Shown here: positions 1 through 9,225 of the stretch, one piece after another
How positions within the stretch are numbered: the first letter of the stretch is position 1
How the letters are laid out: each line of letters begins with the position of its first letter
Source: Janibacter sp. Soil728
GTDB taxonomy: Bacteria > Actinomycetota > Actinomycetes > Actinomycetales > Dermatophilaceae
Length of the DNA stretch: 64,000 bases
Assembly: GCF_001428305.1 (NCBI RefSeq)
Contig: NZ_LMRZ01000001.1
Coordinates: forward strand, 62,289 to 126,288
Reading direction: 5' to 3'
Notes under the pieces: model-generated
Database searches by the model: none
What the model saw: the letters and a program-made list of their open reading frames with translations, nothing else
Told to the model about the DNA's origin: nothing
Program-made: the position numbers and the translations under genes

Positions 1-1
1 C

Positions 2-1894
2 CCCCTGCTGTCCGGAGCCCTGGGTACCGCGCACGTGCAGGGGCTGCAGTCCGTCGGCGTCGGGGCCTGCGTCAAGCACTTCGCGGCCAACAACCAAGAA
101 ACCGACCGGATGCGGATCAGCGCGGACGTCGACGAGCGCACCCTGCGGGAGATCTACCTCCCTGCCTTCGAGAAGGTCGTCAAGGACGCGACCCCGGCGA
201 CCGTGATGTGCGCGTACAACCAGATCAACGGCGTCCCCGCTGCCCACAACAGCTGGCTGCTCACCGAGCTGCTGAGGGACGAGTGGGGGCACACCGGACT
301 CGTCGTCTCGGACTGGGCCGCGGTCACCGATCCGGTCCGCTCGGTCCGGGCCGGCCTGGACCTGGAGATGCCCGGGACGAGTGGCCGGAGCGTGCAGCGG
401 GTCGTCGAGGCCGTCCGCGCCGGCGATCTCGACGAGGCCGTGGTCGACGCAGCCGTCGACCGGCTCCTCGACCTCGTCGACCGCACGACCGGAGGTGACA
501 TCGGGACGGACCTGGCGGCGGGTGACATCGATCGGCATCACGACCTCGCCCGCGAGGTCGCCACCGAGTGCGCGGTCCTGCTGAAGAACGAGGGGGCGCT
601 GCCCTTGGTCGAGGGCGCCCGCGTCGCGGTGATCGGAGAGCTGGCCCGCAGTCCCCGGTACCAGGGCGGCGGGAGCTCGCGGGTCACCGCCACCCGCGTC
701 GACGCCCCCCTCGATGCACTCCGGACGCTGGGGACCGAGCGGGGAGGCACGGTCGACTTCGCCGCCGGCTACACCGTGGACGAGTCCGGCGACGCCTCGG
801 ACCTGCTGCGGGAGGCGGTCGAGGCGGCACGCACCGCAGATGTCGCCGTCGTCTTCGCGGGGCGGCCCGAGTCGGACGAGTCGGAGGGCTTCGACCGGCC
901 CGACATCTCCCTTCCGACGGCCCAGACCGAGGTCATCCGTGCGGTCGCCGCTGCGGCCGCGCGCACGGTCGTGGTGCTGAGCAACGGCCTGATCGCGTCG
1001 GTGGAGGGCTGGCACCAGGACGTCGACGCCATCCTCGAGGGGTTCCTGCTCGGCCAGGCCGGCGGGAGCGCCCTGGCCAACCTGCTCCTCGGCATCGACA
1101 ACCCCTCCGGCCGGCTTGCCGAGAGCATGCCGGTACGCCTGTCCGACACCGCCAGCTTCGTCAACTTCCCCGGCGAGCAGGGCCACGTCCGTTACGGCGA
1201 AGGGGTGATGGTCGGCTACCGGTGGCACGAGACCGTGGGCATCCCGTGCCGCTACCCCTTCGGGCACGGGCTGTCCTACACCACCTTCGCCGTGCACGAC
1301 CTGGGCGTCGACGTGACCGGCGACGACAGTGCGCGGGCCACCGTCAGCGTCACCAACTCCGGAGAGCGCCCGGGCAAGCACGTCGTGCAGCTCTACGTCG
1401 CCACCGAGGCCGGCCCGGTGCGCCGACCGGTCCGTGAGCTGCGCGCCTTCGACAAGGTCGAGCTCGCCCCGGGTGAGACGCGCACGCTCACCTTCGACCT
1501 CGGGCGACGGGCCTTCGCCCACTGGGACATCACGAGCGCGAGCTGGGTCGTGCCGGCGGGGACGTATGTCGTGCAGGTGTGCCAGGACGCCGCGACCGTC
1601 ACGGTCGAGGAGCCGATCACGCTCCGCGGCGACGACACCCGTGAGCAGCTGACCCTCGAGTCCACCGTCGAGGAGTGGTCCACCCAGCGTCCCGACGTCT
1701 TCGCCGGCTTCCTGGCCGCGATCCCCGCGGACAGCGGTGTACCGGAGCTGACCCCCGAGCTGCTGCGGGTGATCGCGGGCATGCCGCTGCGGAAGGTCGC
1801 GGACCTGCTCGGCGACGCCGTCCCGACCGAGGTCCTCGACCAGCTGGTCGCGGGCGGGCCGGACGTGGTCGGCGACGACGGTGGTGCACGATGA
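2..1894 (+). CDS. Beta-glucosidase, glycoside hydrolase family 3 (5' end outside window)
   Basis: The reading frame is open to the left edge and the first codons (PLLSGALGTAHVQGLQ) already match the GH3 N-terminal domain, so the true start lies upstream and the GTG at 35 is internal. GH3 enzymes hydrolyse beta-glucosides or xylosides. The catalytic nucleophile is the Asp of GLVVSDWAAV (codon 311-313). The KHF motif and a C-terminal fibronectin-III-like domain (around RPVRELRAFDKVEL) are present. A tail of about 80 residues follows the FnIII domain. The stop overlaps the next start (ATGA at 1891-1894), so it is co-translated with the esterase fusion. No signal peptide can be judged because the N-terminus is missing. 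The exact substrate is not evident. Confidence 0.93.
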   Translation, partial: PLLSGALGTAHVQGLQSVGVGACVKHFAANNQETDRMRISADVDERTLREIYLPAFEKVVKDATPATVMCAYNQINGVPAAHNSWLLTELLRDEWGHTGLVVSDWAAVTDPVRSVRAGLDLEMPGTSGRSVQRVVEAVRAGDLDEAVVDAAVDRLLDLVDRTTGGDIGTDLAAGDIDRHHDLAREVATECAVLLKNEGALPLVEGARVAVIGELARSPRYQGGGSSRVTATRVDAPLDALRTLGTERGGTVDFAAGYTVDESGDASDLLREAVEAARTADVAVVFAGRPESDESEGFDRPDISLPTAQTEVIRAVAAAAARTVVVLSNGLIASVEGWHQDVDAILEGFLLGQAGGSALANLLLGIDNPSGRLAESMPVRLSDTASFVNFPGEQGHVRYGEGVMVGYRWHETVGIPCRYPFGHGLSYTTFAVHDLGVDVTGDDSARATVSVTNSGERPGKHVVQLYVATEAGPVRRPVRELRAFDKVELAPGETRTLTFDLGRRAFAHWDITSASWVVPAGTYVVQVCQDAATVTVEEPITLRGDDTREQLTLESTVEEWSTQRPDVFAGFLAAIPADSGVPELTPELLRVIAGMPLRKVADLLGDAVPTEVLDQLVAGGPDVVGDDGGAR

Positions 1895-3891
1895 CCTCCG
1901 CCGTACCTCGCCGTCCCAGCACCGGCATGCGGGTCGCGGCGGCCCTGCTCTCGGAGAGGGCCCGTCGCCGTGAGGGCCATCCCGTCGACCTCGCCCGGGA
2001 GCGGCGGCTCAACTCCGGCCTGACCGACCGGCTGCGCGTGCCGCCGGGCGTCGCGATGTCCCACGAGGAGATCGCGGGCGTCCCCGTGGTCCGCCTGTCC
2101 GCGAGCGCGCGCCCACGGGGGACGGTGCTCTTCCTCCACGGCGGTGCCTATGCGCTCGGCTCCGCCGAGGAGGCCCTGACGTGGGTCCCTGCCTGCACGG
2201 ATGCCGGTGCGGACATCGTCGGTGTCGAGTACCGTCTCGCTCCCGAGCACCCCTTCCCAGCGGCCGTGGACGACGCGATGGCCGTCTACCGGGAGCTGCT
2301 GGGCTCCGTCCCGGCCGACCGCCTCGTCGTCGGGGGCAACTCTGCCGGAGGTGGTCTGGCCCTGCTGGTGCTCCAACGCGCACGTGAGGAGGGCCTGGCC
2401 ATGCCGGCGGCGGTGATCCTGGGGTTCCCGTGGGCCGACCTGTCGCTCAGCGGACAGAGCGCGAGGACGAACCTCGGCCGGGACATGCTGACCGGCTCGG
2501 AGCTGGACGAGGAGGCCGGCTGGTTCGCCGACGGCCGAGACCTGCAGGACCCGGCCGTCTCGCCGCTCTTCGGTTCGTTCGACGGCTTCCCGCCCACGTG
2601 GATCACCGTCGGGAGCCGGGACCTGCTCCTCGACGACTCCCGTCGGCTGGCCACTGCGATCACCTCGGCCGGAGGCGAGTGCGTCCTGCAGGAATGGCCC
2701 GGTGCGGTGCACGCCTTCACGGCGTTCCCCCTCCCCGAGCGCCGTCGATACCGGCAGAAGATGTTCGCCGTCGTCGATGCCGTCCTCCCCCCTCACGCCG
2801 ACGACCAGACCGGAGCGACGATGACACCCACCCCGGACACCAGGACGCCCGGCCCGGAGCGTGGCCGGGCGCGCTTCGCCGCGCTCGGCCACACCGTCCG
2901 ACTGATCAAGTCGCTCCCGACGCCGGTGCGTGAGCGGGTGCTCGACGCGATCTCCGGCGGGGTCTCCTCGGCGCTGCCGCCCTTCCCGGACGTGCTCCGA
3001 CTCGTGGAGACGGCGGGCGGGATCCCTGACGGCACCCTCTGGCAGGAGCGGCTCCTCGCCGAGCGTCCCCACCTGCGCGGTGTCCGCCAACGGGAGATCG
3101 AGGGCGACGACGACGGTCGCCTCCGCGCCCGCCTCTACCTCCCACCGCGAGGAGCAGGCGCAGCACGGGCCGCGCTGGTGTGGGTGCACGGTGGTGCCTT
3201 CGTCATCGGCAGCCTCGACCAGAAGGAAGCGCACTGGCCCGCGGTCGAGCTGGCCGCTGCCGGCATCCCGGTCCTGTCCGTCGACTACCGCATGTGCATC
3301 GACGGTGTGCACTTCCCCGCGCCGCAGGACGACGTGCTCACCGCGTGGCGCTGGGCCGTGGCGCACGCCGACGAGATCGGCGTCCAGCCCGCCCAGCTGC
3401 ACCTCGGTGGCGGCAGTGCGGGTGGCTGCCTCGTCGCCGGGGCAACGGTGCGCCTGCGTGACGAAGGGGGGACCCTGCCGGCCTCGCTCCACCTCGCCTA
3501 CCCCGTGCTGGAAGGCACGCTGGCGCCCCCTTCGCCCTCCGCTGCACTAGCCCTCGCGTCAGCCGACCTCCTCTCCGACGAGTGGATCACAGACATGTTC
3601 CGCGCATGGTCGGGCCCGGCCCCGTGGAGCGATCCTCGGGTGAGCCCGGGACTCGCCGACCTCACGGGCTTCCCACCCACGTACCTGCTGACGTGCGGCC
3701 GCGACCTGCTGCGCAGGTCCAGCGAACCCTTCGCCCAGCGTCTCCGCGGTGCCGGCGTGCCCACCCGGCACGTCCTGTTGGACGCCTCCGAGCACGCACC
3801 GCTCGACCGTCCTGGCACGGCCGACGGGGAGGACGCCGTCCGCAGGCTGGTCGCGTGGCTGGACGGCGGCTTCGAGCAGGTGGGTGCGTGA
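1891..3891 (+). CDS. Tandem alpha/beta-hydrolase (two HSL-family esterase domains in one polypeptide, 666 aa)
   Basis: Two complete hormone-sensitive-lipase-type hydrolase domains lie in one uninterrupted frame. Domain 1 has the oxyanion motif HGG at residue 83 and nucleophile Ser151 in GNSAGG. Domain 2 has HGG at 433 and Ser509 in GGSAGG. Each is followed by the late Asp and His regions (DLLLDD...AVHAF; DLLRRSS...SEHAPL). HSL proteins normally have one domain of about 300 residues. An internal ATG at 2821 begins domain 2 but no stop precedes it, so this is either a true fusion or two ancestral genes joined. It overlaps the GH3 gene by ATGA and the next gene by GTGA, which suggests a deacylation-plus-deglycosylation operon for acylated glycosides (inference). 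Confidence 0.88.
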   Translation: MTSAVPRRPSTGMRVAAALLSERARRREGHPVDLARERRLNSGLTDRLRVPPGVAMSHEEIAGVPVVRLSASARPRGTVLFLHGGAYALGSAEEALTWVPACTDAGADIVGVEYRLAPEHPFPAAVDDAMAVYRELLGSVPADRLVVGGNSAGGGLALLVLQRAREEGLAMPAAVILGFPWADLSLSGQSARTNLGRDMLTGSELDEEAGWFADGRDLQDPAVSPLFGSFDGFPPTWITVGSRDLLLDDSRRLATAITSAGGECVLQEWPGAVHAFTAFPLPERRRYRQKMFAVVDAVLPPHADDQTGATMTPTPDTRTPGPERGRARFAALGHTVRLIKSLPTPVRERVLDAISGGVSSALPPFPDVLRLVETAGGIPDGTLWQERLLAERPHLRGVRQREIEGDDDGRLRARLYLPPRGAGAARAALVWVHGGAFVIGSLDQKEAHWPAVELAAAGIPVLSVDYRMCIDGVHFPAPQDDVLTAWRWAVAHADEIGVQPAQLHLGGGSAGGCLVAGATVRLRDEGGTLPASLHLAYPVLEGTLAPPSPSAALALASADLLSDEWITDMFRAWSGPAPWSDPRVSPGLADLTGFPPTYLLTCGRDLLRRSSEPFAQRLRGAGVPTRHVLLDASEHAPLDRPGTADGEDAVRRLVAWLDGGFEQVGA

Positions 3892-4700
3892 TCGTGGGAG
3901 GCGCCGACGACCGGCCCGCTGCGGGCCCACTGCATCCGGGTGACCACCACGTGGCGATGGGCAGCTCCTTCGCCGCCGGCTCGGGGCTGCGCCCACGCAG
4001 CCCCGGCAGCCCGCGGCTCGCCCAACGCTCCGCGGCGAACTACGCGCACCTCGTGGCCGACCGCCTCGGCCTCGACCTGACCGACGTCACCTGCTCCGGT
4101 ACGACGGCCGCCTCACTGCTCACGGCGTCGTCGCGGCACCCGGCACCGACCGACGCGGTCAGCGCGGCCACCCGGCTCGTCACCATCACCAGCGGCGGCA
4201 ACGACGTGGGGTACATGTCGGTCCTCGGCCTGGCCAGCCTGCCCCGCCCCCTTCGCGCGCTTCCCCCGGTCAAGCGCCGCTTGGAGGAACTGATGGAGGG
4301 AGTCGATGCGCGCTTCGTGGAGCTCTCGACGACCTGGGACGGCGTGCTGGGCACGATCCGCAGCCGCGCGCCGGAGGCCACGGTCGTGGTCGTCGACTAC
4401 CTCACCCTGCTCCCACCGAGCGGGACGCCCGCACCGCTGGGGCCGGACGCTGCCGCGTGGGCTCGCAGCACGGCCCGACGGCTGGGCGTTGTGACGGCCG
4501 CGGCTGCGGAACGGACCGGCTGTCGGCTGGTGGCGGCCTCGGCAGCCAGTCGCGAGCACCACGCCTGGTCCATGGATCCGTGGACCCACCGGTTCCGGCT
4601 GGGCCCCGACACGGTCCCGTACCACCCCAACCACGCCGGGATGCGGGCCATCGCCGACCTCGTGCTCAAGGAGCTGCGAGGACCCGTCGGGTCGGGCTGA
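3888..4700 (+). CDS. SGNH/GDSL-like hydrolase, 270 aa
   Basis: The GTG at 3888 overlaps the previous stop (GTGA). GTG 3894 and ATG 3957 are alternatives. Block I reads VAMGSSFAAG, so the usual GDS triad motif is GSS: the first Ser replaces the Asp and the second is the expected nucleophile. Downstream come TSGGNDVGYM (block III-like GGND) and the C-terminal YHPNHAGM block carrying Asp/His. This is the pattern of SGNH esterases such as GDSL lipases. No signal peptide is visible. It is third in the operon with GH3 and the tandem esterase, which fits a role in removing acyl or aryl esters from glycosidic substrates (inference). Confidence 0.8.
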   Translation: MIVGGADDRPAAGPLHPGDHHVAMGSSFAAGSGLRPRSPGSPRLAQRSAANYAHLVADRLGLDLTDVTCSGTTAASLLTASSRHPAPTDAVSAATRLVTITSGGNDVGYMSVLGLASLPRPLRALPPVKRRLEELMEGVDARFVELSTTWDGVLGTIRSRAPEATVVVVDYLTLLPPSGTPAPLGPDAAAWARSTARRLGVVTAAAAERTGCRLVAASAASREHHAWSMDPWTHRFRLGPDTVPYHPNHAGMRAIADLVLKELRGPVGSG

Positions 4701-4704
4701 GCCT

Positions 4705-4721
4705 CCCCGTCACGAACGGGG
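4705..4721. terminator. Small hairpin between convergent genes
   Basis: CCCCGT at 4705-4710 pairs with ACGGGG at 4716-4721 around a 5-nt loop, in the 45-bp gap between the convergent SGNH-hydrolase and fructosamine-kinase-like genes. It could terminate from either side, but there is no U-tract, so the call is weak. Confidence 0.35.
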
Positions 4722-4745
4722 ATGTCCCCCCTTCGTCCCCGGTGG

Positions 4746-5525
4746 TCAGGCGTAGGAGCGGGCCATCTCGACCGACTGCTGCACGTAGCCGCCGCCGAAG
4801 ACGACGGCGTGGACCATGACGGGGAAGAGCTGGTGCAGGCCAACCCGCTCCTGCCAGCCGTCGGCGAGCGGGGCCGCCTCGTCGTAGGCGGCGATGATGC
4901 GCGCGATGTGCGGCGCGGTGAAGAGCAGGAGCATCGCGAGGTCGGTCTCGGCGTGGCCACCGTGGGCCGCCGGGTCGATGAGGACGGCGCCCTTGCGGGT
5001 CCACAGGATGTTGCCCGCCCACAGGTCGCCGTGGATGCGGGCCGGGGGCCGGCCGTCGTCGAACTCCCCGGACTCGAGCCGCTGCGCGACCCGCTCGAAG
5101 ACGTCCTGCTCGTCCTGCCACAGGTTCTGGGCCAACCCCGTGCGCAGCATGTGGCGGATGCGCTGCTCCGCGAAGAAGGCGCCCCAGGACTCGCTCGCCT
5201 CCAAGGGCATGGGCAGCGGGGAGTCGGCCGGGCCGACGAAGCCGTGGCTGGTCCACCGGGCCGGGGGTGCGCCGAAGGCTGGCGCGCCCGCCGCGTGGGT
5301 CGCGGCGAGGGCCACGCCGAGCTCGTCGGCCTGGACATTGGTCGACGGCGCCGGGTCGTACTGGAGCAGGTCGATGTGGTCGAGGTCGACGTCCTGCAGC
5401 TCGGCGATGGCGGCACCACCGTCAGCCTGCGCCTCGGCGAGCCAGAGCAGCCCGGCAGCCTCCCACGACGAGTAGCCACGCGGGGCGGCGGAGGTGTCCT
5501 TGCGGTAGGTGCGGGGCGGCTTCAC
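4746..5525 (-). CDS. Fructosamine kinase family protein, 259 aa
   Basis: The core matches the fructosamine/ketosamine-3-kinase family (APH fold): a conserved Glu in SSWEAAGL, the catalytic loop HGDLWAGNILW, and the metal-binding segment IDPAAHGGHAETDLAML. The family phosphorylates fructosamines on glycated amines or proteins, allowing deglycation. I chose the GTG at 5525 because the conserved sequence begins right there (VKPPRTYRKDTS). The longer open frame upstream to 5651 is low-complexity and unlike the family. The protein lacks most of the glycine-rich N-lobe found in longer homologues. That short form is also seen in actinobacterial members (from memory). It stands alone, convergent with the GH3 operon. 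Confidence 0.85.
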   Translation of the reverse strand: MKPPRTYRKDTSAAPRGYSSWEAAGLLWLAEAQADGGAAIAELQDVDLDHIDLLQYDPAPSTNVQADELGVALAATHAAGAPAFGAPPARWTSHGFVGPADSPLPMPLEASESWGAFFAEQRIRHMLRTGLAQNLWQDEQDVFERVAQRLESGEFDDGRPPARIHGDLWAGNILWTRKGAVLIDPAAHGGHAETDLAMLLLFTAPHIARIIAAYDEAAPLADGWQERVGLHQLFPVMVHAVVFGGGYVQQSVEMARSYA

Positions 5526-5772
5526 GGGGTCAAGACTGCCACCCCCCTCCCCCGGTCCCTGAGGAGGTTGCGCAGCAACCATCTCGAAGGGCGCTCCGTG
5601 GGCGAAGGGAGGTACGCGCCCAACGCCTACGGGCGAAGGAAGGGCCCGCACCCGCCGAAGTCCCTTCGTTCGTCAAAAGCCGCACCTTGTCGTTACGGAC
5701 TTCGGCTTGATGTGTGCGGACCCTCCCTTCGCCCTCCGGCGATAGGCCATCGATCGCACGCCCGCGCCGCGA
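5526..5772. other. Intergenic region with a nested inverted repeat (5631-5734)
   Basis: No gene is seen. The outer arms 5631-5651 and 5714-5734 pair at 19 of 21 positions. Inside them, GCCGAAGTCC at 5654-5663 pairs perfectly with GGACTTCGGC at 5697-5706. The outer arms contain the local CGAAGGR motif, and a further partial copy of the left arm lies at 5600-5613. The structure sits upstream of the fructosamine-kinase-like gene and downstream of the malic enzyme gene, so it may be a terminator of the latter or a small palindromic repeat. Confidence 0.6.
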
Positions 5773-7248
<1,476 letters not shown>

Positions 7249-7329
7249 GTGATCAGTCTCTCACCGCGCGACGATGGCCGAAAATCGGCCTGTCTCCACC
7301 GGTCGACATACAGCAGTAGACGAGCACAT

Positions 7330-7357
7330 CGCGACGCGCCGATGCCCGAATCTGCCG
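7330..7357 (+). repeat. 28-bp direct repeat, left copy (flanks the AbiE module)
   Basis: This 28-bp segment starts CGCGACGCGCCGAT and contains CGAATCTGC. It matches 9157-9184 in the same orientation at 25 of 28 positions (differences at repeat positions 15, 17 and 27). The two copies bracket exactly the broken toxin and intact antitoxin genes. Confidence 0.75.
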
Positions 7358-7367
7358 GTGACCATGC

Positions 7368-8094
7368 TCAGGCCCCCTTCGGGACGCCCGCTGCGAAACC
7401 TCGCCCGTAGGCGTCGAGCAACTCACTCGCGGTCAGATGCTGCATCTGGAGAGCCAGCCGGGCGAAGGCGGTGGGGTCGTCGAGGACGTCGACCACCGCC
7501 TGGGCACGTGCCGCGGTGAAGTTCTCCGCGCACGTCTTGCCCAGCAGGTAGGCGCCAGCGAGATCCAGCACGTAGCCGCACGCCTCGAGAGCGTCCGGCG
7601 CCGCCCACATCTCCTCGGCGTATGGACCCCGCGACCCCGCCCACAGCACGTCATGGAGATCGGGCGCGTCCTTGGAGTTCGTGAGATGACGATCCCGCCA
7701 GGCCAAGATCTTCAAGGCCGTCTGCGCCTGGATGCTGGCTACGTTGATGGTCAGAGTCGGGGACAAGGTGACGAGGTCGGGCGAGCTCATCGCCTCACGC
7801 AGGCCGACGACGTCCAGCACGGTCCCGGAACTTGTGCTCGGCGCCACGCACGGCGTCGAAGCCAGACGTGAACTCGGCGAACGCCTCTCCGTGCGGCACC
7901 GCGATTGCGATGTCCACATCGGCTGTGCTGCGAGAAGAGCGCTCCGCGACCGGCGCGTGCACGCACAGGTCGCGAGCGGCTGCACCGATGAGGACCATGG
8001 GGAGCGAGAGCGCACGCGAACGTGAGTCCAGCATCTCCATGAGCTCGACCGGGACGTCATGCTGGTCCGGCGCGACAGTGAAGTGCCTACCCAC
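7368..8094 (-). pseudogene. AbiEii-type nucleotidyltransferase toxin, frameshifted and internally deleted
   Basis: Reading starts at GTG 8094, which overlaps the antitoxin stop. The first 90 or so residues carry the nucleotidyltransferase core (GAAARDLCVHAPV then STADVDIAIAV) and end at a stop at 7795. The C-terminal half continues in another frame from about 7830 to 7368 (TINVASIQAQTALKILAWRDR, then KDAPDLHDVL), which matches the end of AbiEii-like proteins. At the junction the segment expected between the NTase core and the second half, roughly 20 residues, is missing. A small out-of-frame deletion therefore explains both the shift and the loss. In AbiE systems the toxin is a nucleotidyltransferase acting on tRNA or related targets (family knowledge). 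This copy should be inactive unless the frame break is a sequencing error. Confidence 0.75.
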
Positions 8095-9112
8095 CCGCTC
8101 TCCACTCCTTCGCGACCGTGTCCGCTCTGGGGTCCTGCAGCGCAAGGAGATCGGCATAGACCACCGGACTCGGTGCCATCCGCGGCCAGAGGTTGGTGGC
8201 ACGCGACTCCTTCTCCGTCCGCGGGGCCCATGCCGGGCGCCGCAGGACGACGGGGCCGTCGGGGTCGGGCCTGAGCCTGGCTCCCTGCACGACCGAACCC
8301 ACGGAGTCGTGGACATACAGGTCGAAGGTCACCGGTGAGATGTCGTAACCAGCCAAGTACGTAGCCCACTCCCCCGAGGGGGTCGCGTCGACCTCCTTGA
8401 GTGCACCGATCAGGTCCTTGCGGCTGCGTTCACTCGAGTACCTCTCAATCAGGGCGTCGTCACGTGGCCCAGCCAGGTAGGCGGCGACCCAACCGTCGTA
8501 CAGCCGGCGCCACCTCCCTGCGTCGGCACTCTCCGTTGACCGATAGCCCTGGTCGTGGAGGAAGGACACCACCTTTTGCACGCTCCCCAGCGAGACCGTC
8601 GTGTGGGCCTGCACTTCACGAAGGGGGGCGTCCAAGAGGTGGGGCTGGTTGAGGATGGCCAGGACGACCGGCAACCCGGCCCGGGTGAAGAGAGGCGATG
8701 CCTTGCGGCCCGCCCCCGGCGATCTCTCCGGTGCACGGCGTCCGCGGACGTCGATGAGGACGCCTGGCCCTCTCAGGTAGGCATTGCCCGCGCTGTCGAC
8801 GTACTGGATCCCGCGACTGCGCAACAGGTCTCCCACGGCGACAGAGATGTGGTCCCCGATGAGCAGGCCCCCCTCGAGGTTGGCGAAGACCAGCCCCACC
8901 GTTGAGGGCCGCAGGCCCAGCTTGACGTCAAAGGGGACGGTGAACTCTCGGCCGTCGAGACGCACAGTGGCTGACCCGTCGTGCACAGCATCACCGTGCG
9001 CCCGCTCTCCTGACAGCTGCTCGGTCTTCAGCGACACCCCCAGCTGACGCAGGGCGGACACCGCCTCCGCGACGATCTCCGGCTCCCTGCGACGCGCGTT
9101 CAGGTTTTTCAT
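8087..9112 (-). CDS. AbiEi-family antitoxin of a type IV toxin-antitoxin system, 341 aa
   Basis: The frame is intact and matches the longer AbiEi-type antitoxins. The N-terminal part carries a Tyr-Val-Asp-Ser-Ala-Gly-Asn-Ala-Tyr motif typical of the restriction-like segment in this family. The middle has a winged-helix region (LPVVLAILNQPHLLDAPLRE, then TTVSLGSVQKVVSFLHDQG). The C-terminal part (VVLRRPAWAP, then NLWPRMAPSPVVYADLLAL) is a common family signature. AbiEi proteins repress their own promoter and counteract the toxin. The start codon lies inside an inverted repeat (9111-9152), a likely operator. The stop at 8087-8089 overlaps the toxin start, the usual antitoxin-first order. The antitoxin is preserved although the toxin is broken. 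Confidence 0.82.
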   Translation of the reverse strand: MKNLNARRREPEIVAEAVSALRQLGVSLKTEQLSGERAHGDAVHDGSATVRLDGREFTVPFDVKLGLRPSTVGLVFANLEGGLLIGDHISVAVGDLLRSRGIQYVDSAGNAYLRGPGVLIDVRGRRAPERSPGAGRKASPLFTRAGLPVVLAILNQPHLLDAPLREVQAHTTVSLGSVQKVVSFLHDQGYRSTESADAGRWRRLYDGWVAAYLAGPRDDALIERYSSERSRKDLIGALKEVDATPSGEWATYLAGYDISPVTFDLYVHDSVGSVVQGARLRPDPDGPVVLRRPAWAPRTEKESRATNLWPRMAPSPVVYADLLALQDPRADTVAKEWRAGG

Positions 9113-9152
9113 GTGTTCACGCTACGCGATTTGCAGGAATTCCTGAACACAT
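9111..9152. promoter_or_regulatory. Probable AbiEi operator: inverted repeat with inner palindrome
   Basis: ATGTGTTCA (9111-9119) and TGAACACAT (9144-9152) are perfect inverted repeats. Between them lies the 12-bp palindrome CAGGAATTCCTG (9134-9145), which overlaps the right arm. The left arm covers the antitoxin start codon. AbiEi-type antitoxins are known to bind inverted repeats in their own promoter, so this is the best operator candidate. Binding itself is inferred. Confidence 0.55.
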
Positions 9153-9156
9153 GGCC

Positions 9157-9184
9157 CGCGACGCGCCGATACGCGAATCTGCGG
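9157..9184 (+). repeat. 28-bp direct repeat, right copy (flanks the AbiE module)
   Basis: Direct copy of 7330-7357 with 25 of 28 positions identical. It lies between the AbiE operator and the start of the ATPase gene at 9226. With its partner it defines a segment of about 1.83 kb that contains only the toxin-antitoxin genes. Confidence 0.75.
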
Positions 9185-9225
9185 CAATATCCCCCTTCGC
9201 CTAGACAAGCGGATACGGTCGCATC

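Noticed and set aside
1393-3492. Long minus-strand open frame (about 700 codons) opposite the GH3 and esterase genes
   Set aside because: Arg/Gly/Asp-rich translation with no domain; it is the complement of two clear genes in high-GC DNA.
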